64,000 bases of DNA from Lysinibacillus odysseyi. GTDB lineage: Bacteria > Bacillota > Bacilli > Bacillales_A > Planococcaceae. The position numbers and the translations under genes were made by a program. Within the stretch, counting starts at the first letter, position 1; each line of letters starts with the position of its first letter. The DNA is taken from positions 868,001-932,000 of the forward strand of contig JABUKB010000001.1 in assembly GCA_014595895.1 (NCBI GenBank), in the 5' to 3' direction. The notes under the pieces were generated by a model. It was given only the letters and a program-made list of their open reading frames with translations. It did no database searches and was not told the DNA's origin. Below are positions 54,117 through 63,530 of the stretch, piece by piece.

Positions 54117-54166
54117 ATAATTAGCATTAGCGCATCATAATTGTATGGTGTGCTTTTTTTCTTACT

Positions 54167-54489
54167 ATGAGTTTCTTAATTGACGTTTTGCCTATGGTAG
54201 ACAAAGTTAGTAATATCGTTATTAGTCAAGAAGATTTATTTGAGGTAAAACCTACTAATATTGAAGTGAACAAAGGTAAACCAATTGAAACTAAATTACC
54301 GCCAAAAACAATATAATAATGCTATTTGTAGTTGTTGAATATGAGTCAGATTCAACAGAACTACAAGTCATTAACCATGATGGTCAGTTTATGATTAATA
54401 GTAAGGTTTTGGACTTTGATATACAGATCCACAACACTGCTTTAATGGTGCATCATCTGAATCATACCGGAACTTATGAGGGCTTGTAG
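54167..54489 (+). pseudogene. Two short open frames, probable remnants
   Basis: 54167-54316 (49 residues, with SNIVISQEDLFEVKPTNIEV) and 54319-54489 (56 residues, ending HHLNHTGTYEGL) lie end to end. Neither has a ribosome binding site and neither matches a family I know. They look like two parts of one broken beta-rich protein. A hairpin (AGGGCTTGT/ACAAGCCCT) overlaps the end at 54479-54518. Confidence 0.35.
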
Positions 54490-54537
54490 TGTGTATTCAC
54501 TAGATTCACAAGCCCTTAGATATGTAGTTATAATTCC

Positions 54538-54708
54538 TTAGCGATTTAGTTTCTCGTTGATTTCTTCTAGTAACATGGATTGCTTCTTTAATTGTTTAGT
54601 TGTAATGATCGCAAACCAAAGGAAAAAAATTACCGGAACTACAGAAAATAATAAACCAAAAATTGAGAAAGCGCTGAATAAAATATCCCCTGTGTTAAGT
54701 GTTTCCAT
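54538..54708 (-). CDS. Small membrane protein (56 residues)
   Basis: ATG 54708 with GTGAGGTAG upstream. One long hydrophobic segment (GLLFSVVPVIFFLWFAIITT) followed by an amphipathic helix (KQLKKQSMLLEEINEKLNR). Layout as in small membrane proteins with a coiled-coil tail. Too short for standard ORF listing but well formed. Confidence 0.7.
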   Translation of the reverse strand: METLNTGDILFSAFSIFGLLFSVVPVIFFLWFAIITTKQLKKQSMLLEEINEKLNR

Positions 54709-55097
54709 AATCAATCTACCTCACATTTTGTAATTTGAAATTCGCTCTAATAAGAAGTATATCATATTCCAATTATGGGAAATGTAGTATGGAATAATTT
54801 AACTTTCATTCTTGCGATTCTATAATTGAAAACGTATAACACTATATGATGACAGCTTTGGAGTAATGGGATATAAAGTTGTTAGTGTTTTAATTCTTTT
54901 TAAAATTACATTATCTAATTTATAGGGAACCGTATTCATAAGTAAGTGCGGTTTTGTTCCGCATCTTTAAATAGCACATAAATTTGCAATTAATGCTTAG
55001 GCATGTTCAGATACAATGAATATGTCTATTTTTTATTTTTGGAAATTTTGTAACGTTTTAATATTTCGTTAGTTATTTAAGTGAAGGAGGGGAGAAA
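54709..55097. other. Upstream region of the ECF sigma gene
   Basis: TGTAACGTTTT at about 55050 resembles an ECF -35 element (SigX/SigW class TGWAAC), but no matching -10 at 16-17 bases is clear. Such genes are often autoregulated. No gene is supported in the rest. Confidence 0.35.
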
Positions 55098-55589
55098 GTG
55101 AACTTCGAGGAAATTTATAGAGCGTATTTTCAGGATGTTTACCTATATACAAAGTCTTTAGTAGCTGACAAGGATATAGCAGAAGAAATTACACAAGAAA
55201 CATTTTTTAAGGCGCTGAAGTCGTTTCATCAGTTTGATGGCAAGAAAGATGTAAGGGCATGGCTTTTCACAATCGCTAAGAATACATATTTTACTCAGTA
55301 TAAAAAGCAGCAGCGTGAGATAAATATGGAAGAAAATTCAGCCCAAAAGGATGTTCGACTGGTAGACCATTTAATGAATGAAGAACGAGCACTGATGATT
55401 CACCGATTTTTACACGCAATGGAAGAACCATATAAAGAAGTTTTCTCCCTTCGAATATTTGGTGAACTTTCTTTTGAGACGATTGGGCATCTATTTGGAA
55501 AAAGCGATGGTTGGGCTAGAGTAACGTATTATCGTGCAAAAAAGAAAATAATGGCGTATATGGAGGCGAAACAAGATGAAGGAAATTAA
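55098..55589 (+). CDS. ECF-type RNA polymerase sigma factor
   Basis: GTG 55098 behind GAAGGAGGGG; 163 residues. Region 2 (FQDVYLYTKSLVADKDIAEEITQETFFKAL in two blocks) and region 4 (EEPYKEVFSLRIFGELSFETIGHLFGKSDGWARVTYYRAKKKI) are complete. Of the SigV/SigM-like size. Next gene is its anti-sigma factor, overlapping by 14 bases. Confidence 0.93.
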   Translation: MNFEEIYRAYFQDVYLYTKSLVADKDIAEEITQETFFKALKSFHQFDGKKDVRAWLFTIAKNTYFTQYKKQQREINMEENSAQKDVRLVDHLMNEERALMIHRFLHAMEEPYKEVFSLRIFGELSFETIGHLFGKSDGWARVTYYRAKKKIMAYMEAKQDEGN

Positions 55590-56229
55590 ATGTTCAGTTA
55601 TTCAAGATTTGTTGCCGCTTTATGTAGATGAGGTAGTAAGTAACGATACAAAAACATTAGTTAATGAGCACTTACAAGTATGTGAGGATTGTAAAAAAGA
55701 ATATGAGCAAATGAAGGGAACACTTTATGTACCGATTGAAAATAAAGCAACTTTGTTCAGCCAGTTGAATAAACGATGGAACCGAAAAAAATGGCTTCTT
55801 GTTTTTGGATCTGTTTTAACAACCACCTTATTAGGGTTTGCACTATTTTCATTTATATTTCATTACGCAAAGCCAATTCCTTATACAGCAGATTTATTCG
55901 TAATTGAAGAAATGGAAGATGGGACGCTTGTTTCAAATTATCTTGGAGAAAGTCATGCAGGAACCCATGGGACACACCCTTTAGCAGTTGAAATAGATGG
56001 AGAAATAAAAAATATTAGCCTTATCTATTATGATGAAACAATCGCAAATTCTCCTACTAGTAACTTTTTACGAGAGGATAAAAGAATCGGTTCTGAACAG
56101 TTTATATTGCCAGATAGCCAAAATGTTGATGCTGTATATTACGGAGAGTTTGATTTAGAAAAAGTAATTAAAGAAGAACAAACATGGGAAGAACTTCTAC
56201 AACAAATGACATTAATTTGGGAGAGGTAA
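55576..56229 (+). CDS. Membrane anti-sigma factor with zinc-finger (zf-HC2) domain
   Basis: ATG 55576 inside the sigma gene; 217 residues. The N-terminal anti-sigma zinc finger has VNEHLQVCEDCKK (H-x3-C-x2-C). A membrane segment (~73-94) and an extracellular ~120-residue sensor part follow, with YGEFDLEKVIKEEQTW at the end. It presumably holds the sigma factor at the membrane until a cell-surface signal releases it. Confidence 0.9.
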   Translation: MKEIKCSVIQDLLPLYVDEVVSNDTKTLVNEHLQVCEDCKKEYEQMKGTLYVPIENKATLFSQLNKRWNRKKWLLVFGSVLTTTLLGFALFSFIFHYAKPIPYTADLFVIEEMEDGTLVSNYLGESHAGTHGTHPLAVEIDGEIKNISLIYYDETIANSPTSNFLREDKRIGSEQFILPDSQNVDAVYYGEFDLEKVIKEEQTWEELLQQMTLIWER

Positions 56230-56345
56230 ATAGAAACTAAATAAAACTGCATTTAAGCATGTTACGGAGAACCATATTATAAGTGGAATTTTATTAATTC
56301 GATATATATAAAACGTTCCCCAATATAAGTTTGGAGATACGCAAG

Positions 56346-56388
56346 AAAGTCAAGAGGGTTGGTAAATCAACGTTTCTTGGCTTTTTGT
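56346..56388 (+). terminator. Terminator of the sigma/anti-sigma unit
   Basis: AAAGTCAAGA pairs with TTCTTGGCTTT, then T residues. Confidence 0.75.
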
Positions 56389-56448
56389 ATAAATTTTATA
56401 TAAGCTCGAACTATAAAAATAGCGTACCTTTATGGGGTGTACGATGAC

Positions 56449-56490
56449 TGGCCAACTATCCTAGATTTCTTCGGATAGTTGGCCATTTTG
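56449..56490 (+). terminator. Second hairpin before the bio operon
   Basis: Perfect 13-bp arms TGGCCAACTATCC and GGATAGTTGGCCA, then TTTTG. It shields the bio operon from upstream transcription. Confidence 0.75.
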
Positions 56491-56607
56491 TATGCTCGTA
56501 AAATCCTACTTCATCCAATGTTCAGTTCCTCCACGATTTTCTGGATGGCGAACTATGTCGTTGAATAAGGAATTTTTTATAGATATTTACAAAGTCATAT
56601 TTTTTAT

Positions 56608-56634
56608 GTTAACCTATTTTTGAATTAGGTTAAC
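56608..56634 (+). promoter_or_regulatory. BirA operator of the biotin operon
   Basis: GTTAACCT (56608-56615) and AGGTTAAC (56627-56634) are exact inverse copies 11 bases apart, the known shape of BirA sites (GTTAAC...GTTAAC arms). It sits 19 bases before the bioD start, so biotinyl-AMP-loaded BirA would block transcription when biotin is plentiful. Confidence 0.88.
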
Positions 56635-56652
56635 GAAAAGGGAGGGAGTCTT

Positions 56653-57345
56653 GTGACGCAGCATTTTTGGATAGTGGGTACGGATACAGATGTAGGAAAG
56701 ACATTGGTAACTGCATATTTCATGCGGTATTTTCAAGAAAAAGGGGCTAGCGTTATACCTTACAAGCCTGTTCAAACAGGAATTATTGTAGAGGGGTCTC
56801 ATCAGTATTATGGAGATACAGCATTTTACCAATCATTTAGTGACAAAGCTTTAGTAGAAGAACATTTGAATAGTTATTCTTTTAAAGAGCCTGCATCACC
56901 TCACTATGCGGCGATGCTAGAAGGCAAAGAAATTCAAAAAGAAGTGATTCTACAACATATTGAACAATTAAAGGCTGAATATGATTATGTAATTTGCGAA
57001 GGGGCAGGTGGGTTGTACGTTCCATTAGTTGAACAAGGACACTATCATTTTCTCCATTTAATTAAACAATCTGGGTTACCTGTAGTGCTAGTTGCGCGAA
57101 CGAAAGTAGGCACAATCAATCACACATTGCTATCGATTGAAGCCCTTAAATTGAACAACATTCCGATTGCGGGTATTGTGTTTAACGCATTTGAAGGTAC
57201 GGAGCTTGAGAGGAATAACATCAGTACGATTGAACACATGACAGGCTTATCTTCACTTGTCATTCCTAATTTAAAAAACCTGGAAGACTTAAAAAAGTTA
57301 CCAAATGAAGAGTTAGAATTTTTTGAAAGGTTGGTAAGTATATGA
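56653..57345 (+). CDS. bioD: Dethiobiotin synthetase
   Basis: GTG 56653 after GGAGGGAG; 230 residues. P-loop [18 protein letters not shown] at the N-terminus, YKPVQTG, and [14 protein letters not shown]. It carboxylates DAPA to dethiobiotin with ATP. Its stop overlaps the bioA start by ATGA. Confidence 0.95.
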   Translation: MTQHFWIVGTDTDVGKTLVTAYFMRYFQEKGASVIPYKPVQTGIIVEGSHQYYGDTAFYQSFSDKALVEEHLNSYSFKEPASPHYAAMLEGKEIQKEVILQHIEQLKAEYDYVICEGAGGLYVPLVEQGHYHFLHLIKQSGLPVVLVARTKVGTINHTLLSIEALKLNNIPIAGIVFNAFEGTELERNNISTIEHMTGLSSLVIPNLKNLEDLKKLPNEELEFFERLVSI

Positions 57346-58733
57346 TTTCTACTATTTCGGATTTGCAACGAAGAGATTTAAACCATGTGTGGCACCCTTG
57401 CTCTCAAATGAAGGATTATGAAGATTTTCCTCCTATTGTGATCAAACGCGGGAAAGGGATTTATTTATATGATGAAAATGAAAAGCAATATATAGACGCT
57501 GTATCTTCTTGGTGGGTGAATTTATTCGGTCATGCGAATGAACGCATTAGCACAGCTTTAGCCAATCAAGCATTTCAATTAGAACATGCGATATTTGCTA
57601 ACTTTACTCATGAACCAGCCATACATTTAGCTGAAAAACTGGTAGAACTTACACCAGATGGTTTATCGAAAGTGTTTTTCGCTGATAATGGTTCATCTGC
57701 AATAGAAGTGGCTTTAAAAATGAGTTTTCAGTGTCACATGCAAAATAATAAGCAAAGCAAAAAGCGGTTCCTCGCTTTAACAGATGCTTATCATGGGGAA
57801 ACGCTAGGCGCTCTTTCTGTAGGAGGGGTGGGTCTATATAATGAGGTCTTTCAGCCATTATTGCTAGATACCATACGCGCTCAAGGACCGGACTGCTTTA
57901 GATGTCCTTTTAATGAGAAGCCGAACAGCTGCAATACGCCTTGTATAACGGCTGTCGAAGAAAAGTTGAAGCTACATCACGAGGAGATTGCAGCTATCAT
58001 TATCGAGCCATTGATCCAAGCAGCGGCAGGTATGAAAATGTATCCTCCATCGTATTTAAAGCAATTAAAGGCGCTTTGTTTGCAATATGATGTACATCTC
58101 ATTGCGGACGAAGTAGCAGTAGGATTCGGGCGGACGGGCACGATGTTTGCATGCGAACAAGCAGGGATTACACCCGATTTCATGTGTCTATCAAAAGGAT
58201 TAACAGGCGGTTATTTACCCCTATCCGTTGTTCTCACTACAAACGATGTTTACCAAGCATTCTACGATGATTATCAAACGATGAAAGCTTTCTTACATTC
58301 GCATAGTTATACCGGTAATCCTTTAGCTTGCAGAGTGGCGCTTGAAGTATTGCAAATTTTTGAAGATGAGCATTACATACAACAGATTGAAGAGAAAAGT
58401 GCCTATATGAAAGAGTTAGCGTCCAAGGTATTTGAACATCAGCCATATGTTGGCGAATACAGACAAACCGGTATGGTGGGCGCAATTGAACTTGTGAAAG
58501 ACAAAGAGACGAAAGAACCTTTTCCTAGCGAAGAAAGAGTCGGCTACCAAATTTACCAGATGGCACTGGAAAAAGGCTTGCTCTTAAGACCATTAGGAAA
58601 CGTTCTATATTTTATGCCGCCATATGTAATTTCAAAGGGAGAAATAGAAACGATGATTAATCTAACAAATGAAGCGATCCAGCAATATTTCCAAAATGTC
58701 CGAAACAGTAAGGCGGTGCTGGAAGTTGAATAA
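57342..58733 (+). CDS. bioA: DAPA aminotransferase
   Basis: 463 residues. [54 protein letters not shown] and the PLP-lysine block [15 protein letters not shown]. Class III aminotransferase converting KAPA to DAPA. It overlaps bioD (4 bases) and bioY (8 bases). Confidence 0.95.
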   Translation: MISTISDLQRRDLNHVWHPCSQMKDYEDFPPIVIKRGKGIYLYDENEKQYIDAVSSWWVNLFGHANERISTALANQAFQLEHAIFANFTHEPAIHLAEKLVELTPDGLSKVFFADNGSSAIEVALKMSFQCHMQNNKQSKKRFLALTDAYHGETLGALSVGGVGLYNEVFQPLLLDTIRAQGPDCFRCPFNEKPNSCNTPCITAVEEKLKLHHEEIAAIIIEPLIQAAAGMKMYPPSYLKQLKALCLQYDVHLIADEVAVGFGRTGTMFACEQAGITPDFMCLSKGLTGGYLPLSVVLTTNDVYQAFYDDYQTMKAFLHSHSYTGNPLACRVALEVLQIFEDEHYIQQIEEKSAYMKELASKVFEHQPYVGEYRQTGMVGAIELVKDKETKEPFPSEERVGYQIYQMALEKGLLLRPLGNVLYFMPPYVISKGEIETMINLTNEAIQQYFQNVRNSKAVLEVE

Positions 58734-59316
58734 AAACTCGACAATTGTCTTAGCGACTATCTCATTGTTTGCTGCGTTAACAGCTATCGGGGCATTTATT
58801 AAAATACCATTGCCATATGTTCCGTTTACACTGCAAATTTTATTCGTTTTTTTAGCTGGGAGTCTATTAGGAAGCAAAAGAGGGTTTCAAAGTCAGCTTA
58901 CGTATGTCGCAATTGGCTTAGCGGGGCTGCCTGTTTTCACGCAAGGGGGAGGGCTTGGCTATTTCCTGCAACCAACGTTTGGCTATTTATTAGGATATAT
59001 TGGAGGCGCTTTTGTTGTGGGCTTGATAGTAGAGCGAGTAGCAAATCCAAAGGCACATCACTTTATTTTAGCAAACTTAGCGGGCTTATTCGTTGTTTAC
59101 TTAATGGGGGTACCTTACCTTTACATGGCATTGAATTTTTGGATGGATATTCCAACTAGCTGGGCTCATGTAATAATGGTTGGCTTTGTCTATGCTATTG
59201 CTGGCGATGTGTTAATATCGGTGATTGCGGGCGTTTTGGCTACAAGGTTATATAAGGTATTTCATAAAGTTCGAAATGAGCAGCCTGTTCGTGTACAAGT
59301 GAAAAAAGCGGTGTGA
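58726..59316 (+). CDS. bioY: BioY biotin transporter S-component
   Basis: TTG 58726 overlaps the bioA stop; 196 residues. Six membrane segments with the BioY blocks [47 protein letters not shown] and [14 protein letters not shown]. It binds biotin for ECF-type uptake. It is last in the bioD-bioA-bioY operon; bioB and bioF are not in this cluster. Confidence 0.93.
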   Translation: MNKNSTIVLATISLFAALTAIGAFIKIPLPYVPFTLQILFVFLAGSLLGSKRGFQSQLTYVAIGLAGLPVFTQGGGLGYFLQPTFGYLLGYIGGAFVVGLIVERVANPKAHHFILANLAGLFVVYLMGVPYLYMALNFWMDIPTSWAHVIMVGFVYAIAGDVLISVIAGVLATRLYKVFHKVRNEQPVRVQVKKAV

Positions 59317-59465
59317 ATTTGATCTTAAGAATTTGGTTAAGATATAAAGTATGGATAAGGCAACATCATTTAACATGACGAGGAGAGGATTGTTGAAAGG
59401 ATTGGGCTTACATTTCATGGAATGTTGCCACAGCAGAGATATAAATTGAGACGTGAAACATTAAA
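59317..59465. other. Gap after the bio operon
   Basis: A 32-residue frame (59353-59451) with a weak GAGGAGAGG inside it is not convincing as a gene. No other feature. Confidence 0.3.
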
Positions 59466-59466
59466 A

Positions 59467-59492
59467 AAACCGGCAAAAATAATTGCCGGTTT
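59467..59492 (-). terminator. Terminator of the SASP gene
   Basis: AAACCGGCAA pairs with TTGCCGGTTT; on the minus strand it runs into seven T. It therefore ends the leftward SASP transcript, though it may also stop the bio operon. Confidence 0.85.
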
Positions 59493-59505
59493 AGGGTAAA
59501 TTAGC

Positions 59506-60348
59506 TTACTTTTTATTTCTGAAATTTCGCTTTCCAGCTTGACGAGAAGTGATTGCTCCCTTTGCTTCTGCTTCTTGGATTTGCTGTTTGACTTCGTTTA
59601 CGTCCGTCTCACTGCCGAATTCTTCAACTATTGAGATGAGTGCATTCGGGTTTGCAATTTGACCAGAAGTTAGACTTTTTCCCGCTTCAGCTTGTTGAAT
59701 TTGCTGTTTGACTTGGTTTACATCCGTCTCACTGCCAAATTCTTCTTTCATTGAGTTCATTGCATTCGGGTTTGCAATTTGTCCAGAAGTTTGAGATTTT
59801 CTCGCTTCAGCTTGTTGAATTTGCTGTTTGACTTGGTTCACGTCCGTCTCACTGCCGAATTCTTCCTTCATTGAGTTCATTGCATTCGGAGTTGCAAATT
59901 GACCAGAAGTTTGATTTTTTCTCGCTTCTGCCTGTTGAATTTGCTGTTTGACTTGGTTCACGTCCGTCTCACTGCCGAATTCTTCCTTCATTGAGTTCAT
60001 TGCATTCGGAGTTGCAAATTGCCCAGAAGTTTGAGATTTTCTCGCTGCTGCTTGTTGAATTTGCTGTTTGACTTGGTTCACGTCCGTCTCACTGCCGAAT
60101 TCTTCCCTCATTGAATTCATTGCATTCGGAGTTGCAAATTGACCAGAAGTTTGATATTTCTTCGCTTCTGATTGTTGAATGATCTGTCTGACTTGGTTCA
60201 CGTCAGTTTCTCTTCCGAATTCTTCTTTCATTGAGTTCATTGCATTCGGAGTTGCAAATTGACCAGAAGTTTGATTTTTTCTCGCTTCTGCCTGTTGAAT
60301 TTGTCGTTTGATCTCATTAACGTTTTGGCCATTATTATTATTTGCCAT
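59506..60348 (-). CDS. Gamma-type small acid-soluble spore protein, expanded repeat form
   Basis: ATG 60348 (MANNNNG) follows AGGAGGTG; 280 residues. Six units of 40 residues (120 bp) each carry EEFGSETDVNQVKQQIQQ-like cores (one has R for S) and TSGQFATPNAMNS linkers. A partial unit precedes them. The EFGSETD core matches the GPR-protease cleavage motif EFASETD of SspE. B. subtilis and B. cereus SspE are only ~85-95 residues with two or three units. Stored in the forespore as an amino-acid reserve. A SigG-like promoter lies upstream. Confidence 0.85.
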   Translation of the reverse strand: MANNNNGQNVNEIKRQIQQAEARKNQTSGQFATPNAMNSMKEEFGRETDVNQVRQIIQQSEAKKYQTSGQFATPNAMNSMREEFGSETDVNQVKQQIQQAAARKSQTSGQFATPNAMNSMKEEFGSETDVNQVKQQIQQAEARKNQTSGQFATPNAMNSMKEEFGSETDVNQVKQQIQQAEARKSQTSGQIANPNAMNSMKEEFGSETDVNQVKQQIQQAEAGKSLTSGQIANPNALISIVEEFGSETDVNEVKQQIQEAEAKGAITSRQAGKRNFRNKK

Positions 60349-60417
60349 GAAATTCACCTCCTGAATTTAGTCTGTTCAGAAGGCTTTTTATTATCCTTGG
60401 TTTTTTTCTGGATTTTT

Positions 60418-60444
60418 TATAATGGATAAACAGCTTCTTTATCC
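60418..60444 (-). promoter_or_regulatory. SigG/SigF-like promoter of the SASP gene
   Basis: On the minus strand, GGATA (60444-60440) and CATTATA (60424-60418) are 15 bases apart, close to the forespore consensus (GxATR-N15-CATnnTA). Its position ~70 bases before the SASP start fits forespore expression. Confidence 0.65.
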
Positions 60445-60737
60445 TAAAAACTTGATAAAGATTACTATTATAATGAAAAAGAGAGAACTAGATTAATATT
60501 TTTTAAAATCCTTATGTATAGAAGGATGAATTGCTATATGCTCCAAAAAACTGAAATTTAGGGTTCTTATTGAGGAAGTGGGGATAATCAAAAGTTATGT
60601 TATGCTTCTGTTGGATAACTTGCTATTTTGAAAATTAGAACTCTGTATTTGGTTTTCAAATCCTTGCATGCCATAAAAAAGGTGTTGATATTTTTCTTCA
60701 GAACTGCTTACTTGTCTATTTTACTACTGTGTAGTAA

Positions 60738-60743
60738 TATAAT
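60738..60743 (+). promoter_or_regulatory. -10 element of the candidate RNA
   Basis: A perfect TATAAT. The best -35 is TTGTCT at 60712-60717, 20 bases upstream, which is longer than the ideal 17. Confidence 0.5.
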
Positions 60744-60749
60744 GCTTGA

Positions 60750-60983
60750 AGCTGCATTGTACGTAACATATTAAGTTTTAACCTTTATGCTGTAAAAGGG
60801 AGTTTTAGATCGAAGTTGGAATGGCGAGCGTCACTTGATGAGAGTGACGATATACAGGAAAACTTTTGCGAACACCCACTTTGAGAAGTGGTGGTTTAAA
60901 ACTTTCTATAGTATTACGGCAAAGCGGCTTGTACATAATGAATGAATTCAAAGCACCTTTACACATTGTAAGGTGCTTTTTTC
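60750..60983 (+). ncRNA. Candidate structured non-coding RNA
   Basis: No open frame crosses this ~235-base stretch, yet it has a consensus -10, strong internal stems and a terminator. Stems: GCGTCACTT/GAGTGACG (near 60828-60850), CCACTT/AAGTGG in CACCCACTTTGAGAAGTGG (near 60876-60894), an outer stem joining GGAGTTTTA to TAAAACTTT (around 60799-60807 with 60896-60904), and the terminator AAGCACCTT/AAGGTGCTT at 60951-60978 with six T. I compared it by memory to 6S, tmRNA, SRP RNA, RNase P, T-box, TPP, SAM, purine and c-di-GMP classes, and none fits. It lies between the SASP gene and the yetF-like gene, 590 bases before the latter, so it is more likely a free small RNA than a riboswitch. Confidence 0.55.
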
Positions 60984-61575
60984 GTGTTTTAATAATGAAA
61001 ACAACCTGGCATATGAACGGCAGCTGAATAAATGGCTAGAATGGCACCATTCCTGGCTAACACTTAAGCGCTAAACCTCAACGCTTCGTGTTTAATTAAA
61101 TAGTAAGCGGGGATAGAGAGAATATGAGTTGATAAGCGCAGAAAAATCTTGCGAGGAAGATAGAATGGCAAATACTTAAATAATTGCAGCCGAGATTGAG
61201 TTTCAATAAAGATTGAATATCAGAAATCCAATAAAAGTTTATATAATATCTAAGAAAACTTAATTAGACTATTCAACCATCTGGAATCGATATTTTATCG
61301 GTCTCAGATGGTTGGTTGGTTTAGGGGGTTCTAAGAATATCCACTTTTATTTGTGCGCTAACCGCTTTTTGACAGAAACAAACCCATCAGAGAGGAAACA
61401 AATCGAGTACATGTCTGGAGTCCATCGAACATTCAGAACAGTTTGTGGAAAGTCTCCCAATCACGCGGCCGCTTCTCCATCAGTGAAATGGAATAGGAGA
61501 AGAGAGGATGCGACATTGTATCTGCATTCAGGTTAAGAAAATAGTAGAAATAAGTTTAGTAGAGGAGTGAAATTG
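60984..61575. other. Gap with coding remnants and a hairpin
   Basis: A short open stretch at ~60996-61072 (LAYERQLNKWLEWHHSWLTL) looks like a gene tail but is unidentified. A hairpin CAACCATCTG/CAGATGGTTG spans 61274-61315. An open frame at 61312-61536 has no ribosome binding site and I do not accept it. Confidence 0.35.
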
Positions 61576-62283
61576 ATGACATATATGGAGATAGCATTAA
61601 AATTATTTTTTGGATTAATTGCTTTATTGATTATGACGCGTTTGTTGGGGAAAAAGGAACTGTCGCAGCTCACCCCTTTTGATTTTATTTATTCCATTGT
61701 ACTTGGCGGCATATTGGAGGAAAGCATCTATGATGACAAAATTTCAGCGTTTCATGTCTGGTTCGCGGTTGCCGTATGGGGATTGATGTTATTTATCATT
61801 GAGAAGCTGTCGAAGCGCTATGATAAAATAAGGATTCTTTTGAAAGGCGAAACATCCATTTTAATTAGAAATGGCGAATTCAATATAAAAGAGCTGGAAG
61901 CCAATCACTTGGAAATGGAGCAATTACGAATCATGCTGCGCCAGCAAGGAGTCTTCTCTCTTCGGGAAGTTTGCGATTTGTACCTGGAACCGGGGGGGAC
62001 GGTCAGCTTAAAAAAATACGCTAAATTCGATACGGTCACACCAGCCATGCTTAATTTAGAGCCCGAAGACGATTCGATCAATTTCCTGTTTATAGATGAA
62101 GGGGAAATCAATGAAGAAATCTTAGGATACACGGGCAAGTCAAAGGAATGGCTGTATGATGAACTGAATCAGCAAGGCTATAACAATATTCAAGAGATTT
62201 TGTATGCAGAATGGTCTGAAACCGACGGATTTTACGTTAAAACCTACGCGGGTAACAAGGAAGGTATACGGAAAGGGAATTAA
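61576..62283 (+). CDS. YetF-like (DUF421) membrane protein
   Basis: ATG 61576 lies eight bases after AGAGGAG; 235 residues. Three N-terminal membrane segments (about 6-80, with TRLLGKKELSQLTPFDFIYSIVLGG in two blocks), then the DUF421 soluble domain (GETSILIRNGEFNIKELEA, REVCDLYLEPGGTVSLKK) and the duplicated DUF1657-associated end (WLYDELNQQGYNNIQEI). Function unknown; YetF-like proteins are often spore-related. Terminator follows. Confidence 0.88.
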   Translation: MTYMEIALKLFFGLIALLIMTRLLGKKELSQLTPFDFIYSIVLGGILEESIYDDKISAFHVWFAVAVWGLMLFIIEKLSKRYDKIRILLKGETSILIRNGEFNIKELEANHLEMEQLRIMLRQQGVFSLREVCDLYLEPGGTVSLKKYAKFDTVTPAMLNLEPEDDSINFLFIDEGEINEEILGYTGKSKEWLYDELNQQGYNNIQEILYAEWSETDGFYVKTYAGNKEGIRKGN

Positions 62284-62360
62284 GGCACTATGAGTAAATA
62301 AAAAACTCTTTTTGATTGTTACAGGTATGGTATCTGCTTATCAAAACTAACTCTCTAAAG

Positions 62361-62393
62361 ACACGTGATTGCAAACGCATCACGTGTTTTTTT
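62361..62393 (+). terminator. Terminator of the yetF-like gene
   Basis: ACACGTGAT-TGC and GC-ATCACGTGT arms around AAAC, then eight T. Confidence 0.88.
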
Positions 62394-62473
62394 ATTTATA
62401 GGAAAAACAATATGATAAGTAGAATATTTGCATATGTGTAGCGTTAATATTTATGCTTTTAGCTAAAGTAGTC

Positions 62474-62752
62474 TTAAGGTTCACTTATTCCCATAGCTAG
62501 TAATAATAAATAAGTCATTGCTAATAAAAGGCTATTGCCTAATAAACCGATAACCAAAAAAATTTTACGTTTAGACATCACCCAAGAGGTTATGGTGAAA
62601 ATGATACCAATTATTGCCAATATACCGTAAAGCGTAATAAACATGCTAATATCCGCATTGGGTCCTCGCTGGTTATAGAAGAAAAGAATGCTGATTAGCA
62701 AAGGCAGTAAAGATAAAACGCCCAAAACAGTACCTGCTTTTCTCTTGTTCAT
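62474..62752 (-). CDS. Small three-TM membrane protein
   Basis: ATG 62752 (62755 also possible) with AGGAGG upstream; 92 residues. Three hydrophobic segments (about 7-24, 36-57, 65-88) and a short basic start. Not recognised; similar to DUF6442-like or YvlD-like small proteins in size only. Confidence 0.65.
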   Translation of the reverse strand: MNKRKAGTVLGVLSLLPLLISILFFYNQRGPNADISMFITLYGILAIIGIIFTITSWVMSKRKIFLVIGLLGNSLLLAMTYLLLLAMGISEP

Positions 62753-62893
62753 CATTTATCCTCCTCTCTATAGTAGGGTTCCTGCCTCTTGCTGGATACG
62801 AAAATGCAAGATTATTTTATCCCGCATTAACGGGCAGTAATTTATCAAAAGCAATAAGCGAGCTCCTTCCTTCAAAAGTTGCCCGCTTATTTT

Positions 62894-63385
62894 TCAGTCT
62901 ATCTTTTTTAACAACTGACGGCTGTCTATTATTTTCAGTATAAAAAAGGCAAAAGCTGCGCCAGCAAATGAACTCATCATAAATGCGGGCACCAAGCCAA
63001 ATAGCGCTGCTTCTTGACCAAGTATAAGGGATGCAATAAAGTAAGCGGCTATCGCACCGAAAATGCCTGTGCCGATTACTTCTCCGATGGCTGTGAGTCC
63101 TAGGCTCTTTGTCCTTTTATAAACAAGCCCAGCCAGTAAAGCGCCAATCATACTGCCCGGAAACGCAAATAAGCTTCCCGTGCCTGCTAAGTTGCGAATG
63201 GTAGAAGCAATCAATGCTTGTGCCACGGCATAATATGGTCCTACAAGTACAGCCGTCAATACATTGGCTACATGTTGAATTGGAAATATTTTCGCAAGAC
63301 CCACCGGAATATAAATGATAGTACTACAGATGGCCACGATGGCACTGATGATGGATGTATACACCATCTTTTGCAATTTACTCAA
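62894..63385 (-). CDS. thiW: ThiW, ECF-type thiamine-precursor transporter S-component
   Basis: TTG 63385 after AAGGAG; 163 residues. Five to six membrane segments with the ThiW blocks IPVGLAKIFPIQHVANVLTAV and GTGSLFAFPGSMIGALLAG, as in S-components for the hydroxyethylthiazole/thiamine precursor. It pairs with a shared ECF module elsewhere. A TPP riboswitch precedes it, which fixes the pathway. Confidence 0.92.
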   Translation of the reverse strand: MSKLQKMVYTSIISAIVAICSTIIYIPVGLAKIFPIQHVANVLTAVLVGPYYAVAQALIASTIRNLAGTGSLFAFPGSMIGALLAGLVYKRTKSLGLTAIGEVIGTGIFGAIAAYFIASLILGQEAALFGLVPAFMMSSFAGAAFAFFILKIIDSRQLLKKID

Positions 63386-63455
63386 TTTTCTTCAGCTCCT
63401 TTTGTCATTTGAACTGAAAGAAATAGCTCAAAGACTGCCCAAAAGGAGACTCCTC

Positions 63456-63530
63456 GCTACTTCCCTCCGCTAGTATGAACTAGATCAGGTTCAAAGGGTA
63501 CTTCTCAGCCTTTTAAAAGACGCCCCTAGT
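63456..63530 (-). promoter_or_regulatory. TPP riboswitch (THI element) of thiW
   Basis: On the minus strand: ACTAGGGGCGTC, GGCTGAGAAGTACCC, TTTGAACCTGATCTAGTT and ATACTAGCGGAGGGAAG. These are the conserved parts of the TPP aptamer (GGGGUGUC, CUGAGA, ACCCUUUGAACCUGAUC, GCGUAGGGAA). It should shut off thiW when thiamine pyrophosphate is plentiful. Confidence 0.95.

Noticed and set aside
59550-60330. Possible CRISPR-like array from regular 120-bp repeats
   Set aside because: The repeats are in-frame coding units of the SASP gene with near-identical spacers, and there are no cas genes.
60750-60983. 6S RNA, tmRNA or SRP RNA
   Set aside because: The conserved parts I remember for these RNAs (tmRNA tag and tRNA-like ends, SRP Alu and GGAA domain) are not visible. 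6S could not be fully excluded, so the feature is left as an unnamed candidate.
61312-61536. 74-residue frame upstream of the yetF-like gene
   Set aside because: It begins inside a hairpin arm without a ribosome binding site and has no recognisable domain.
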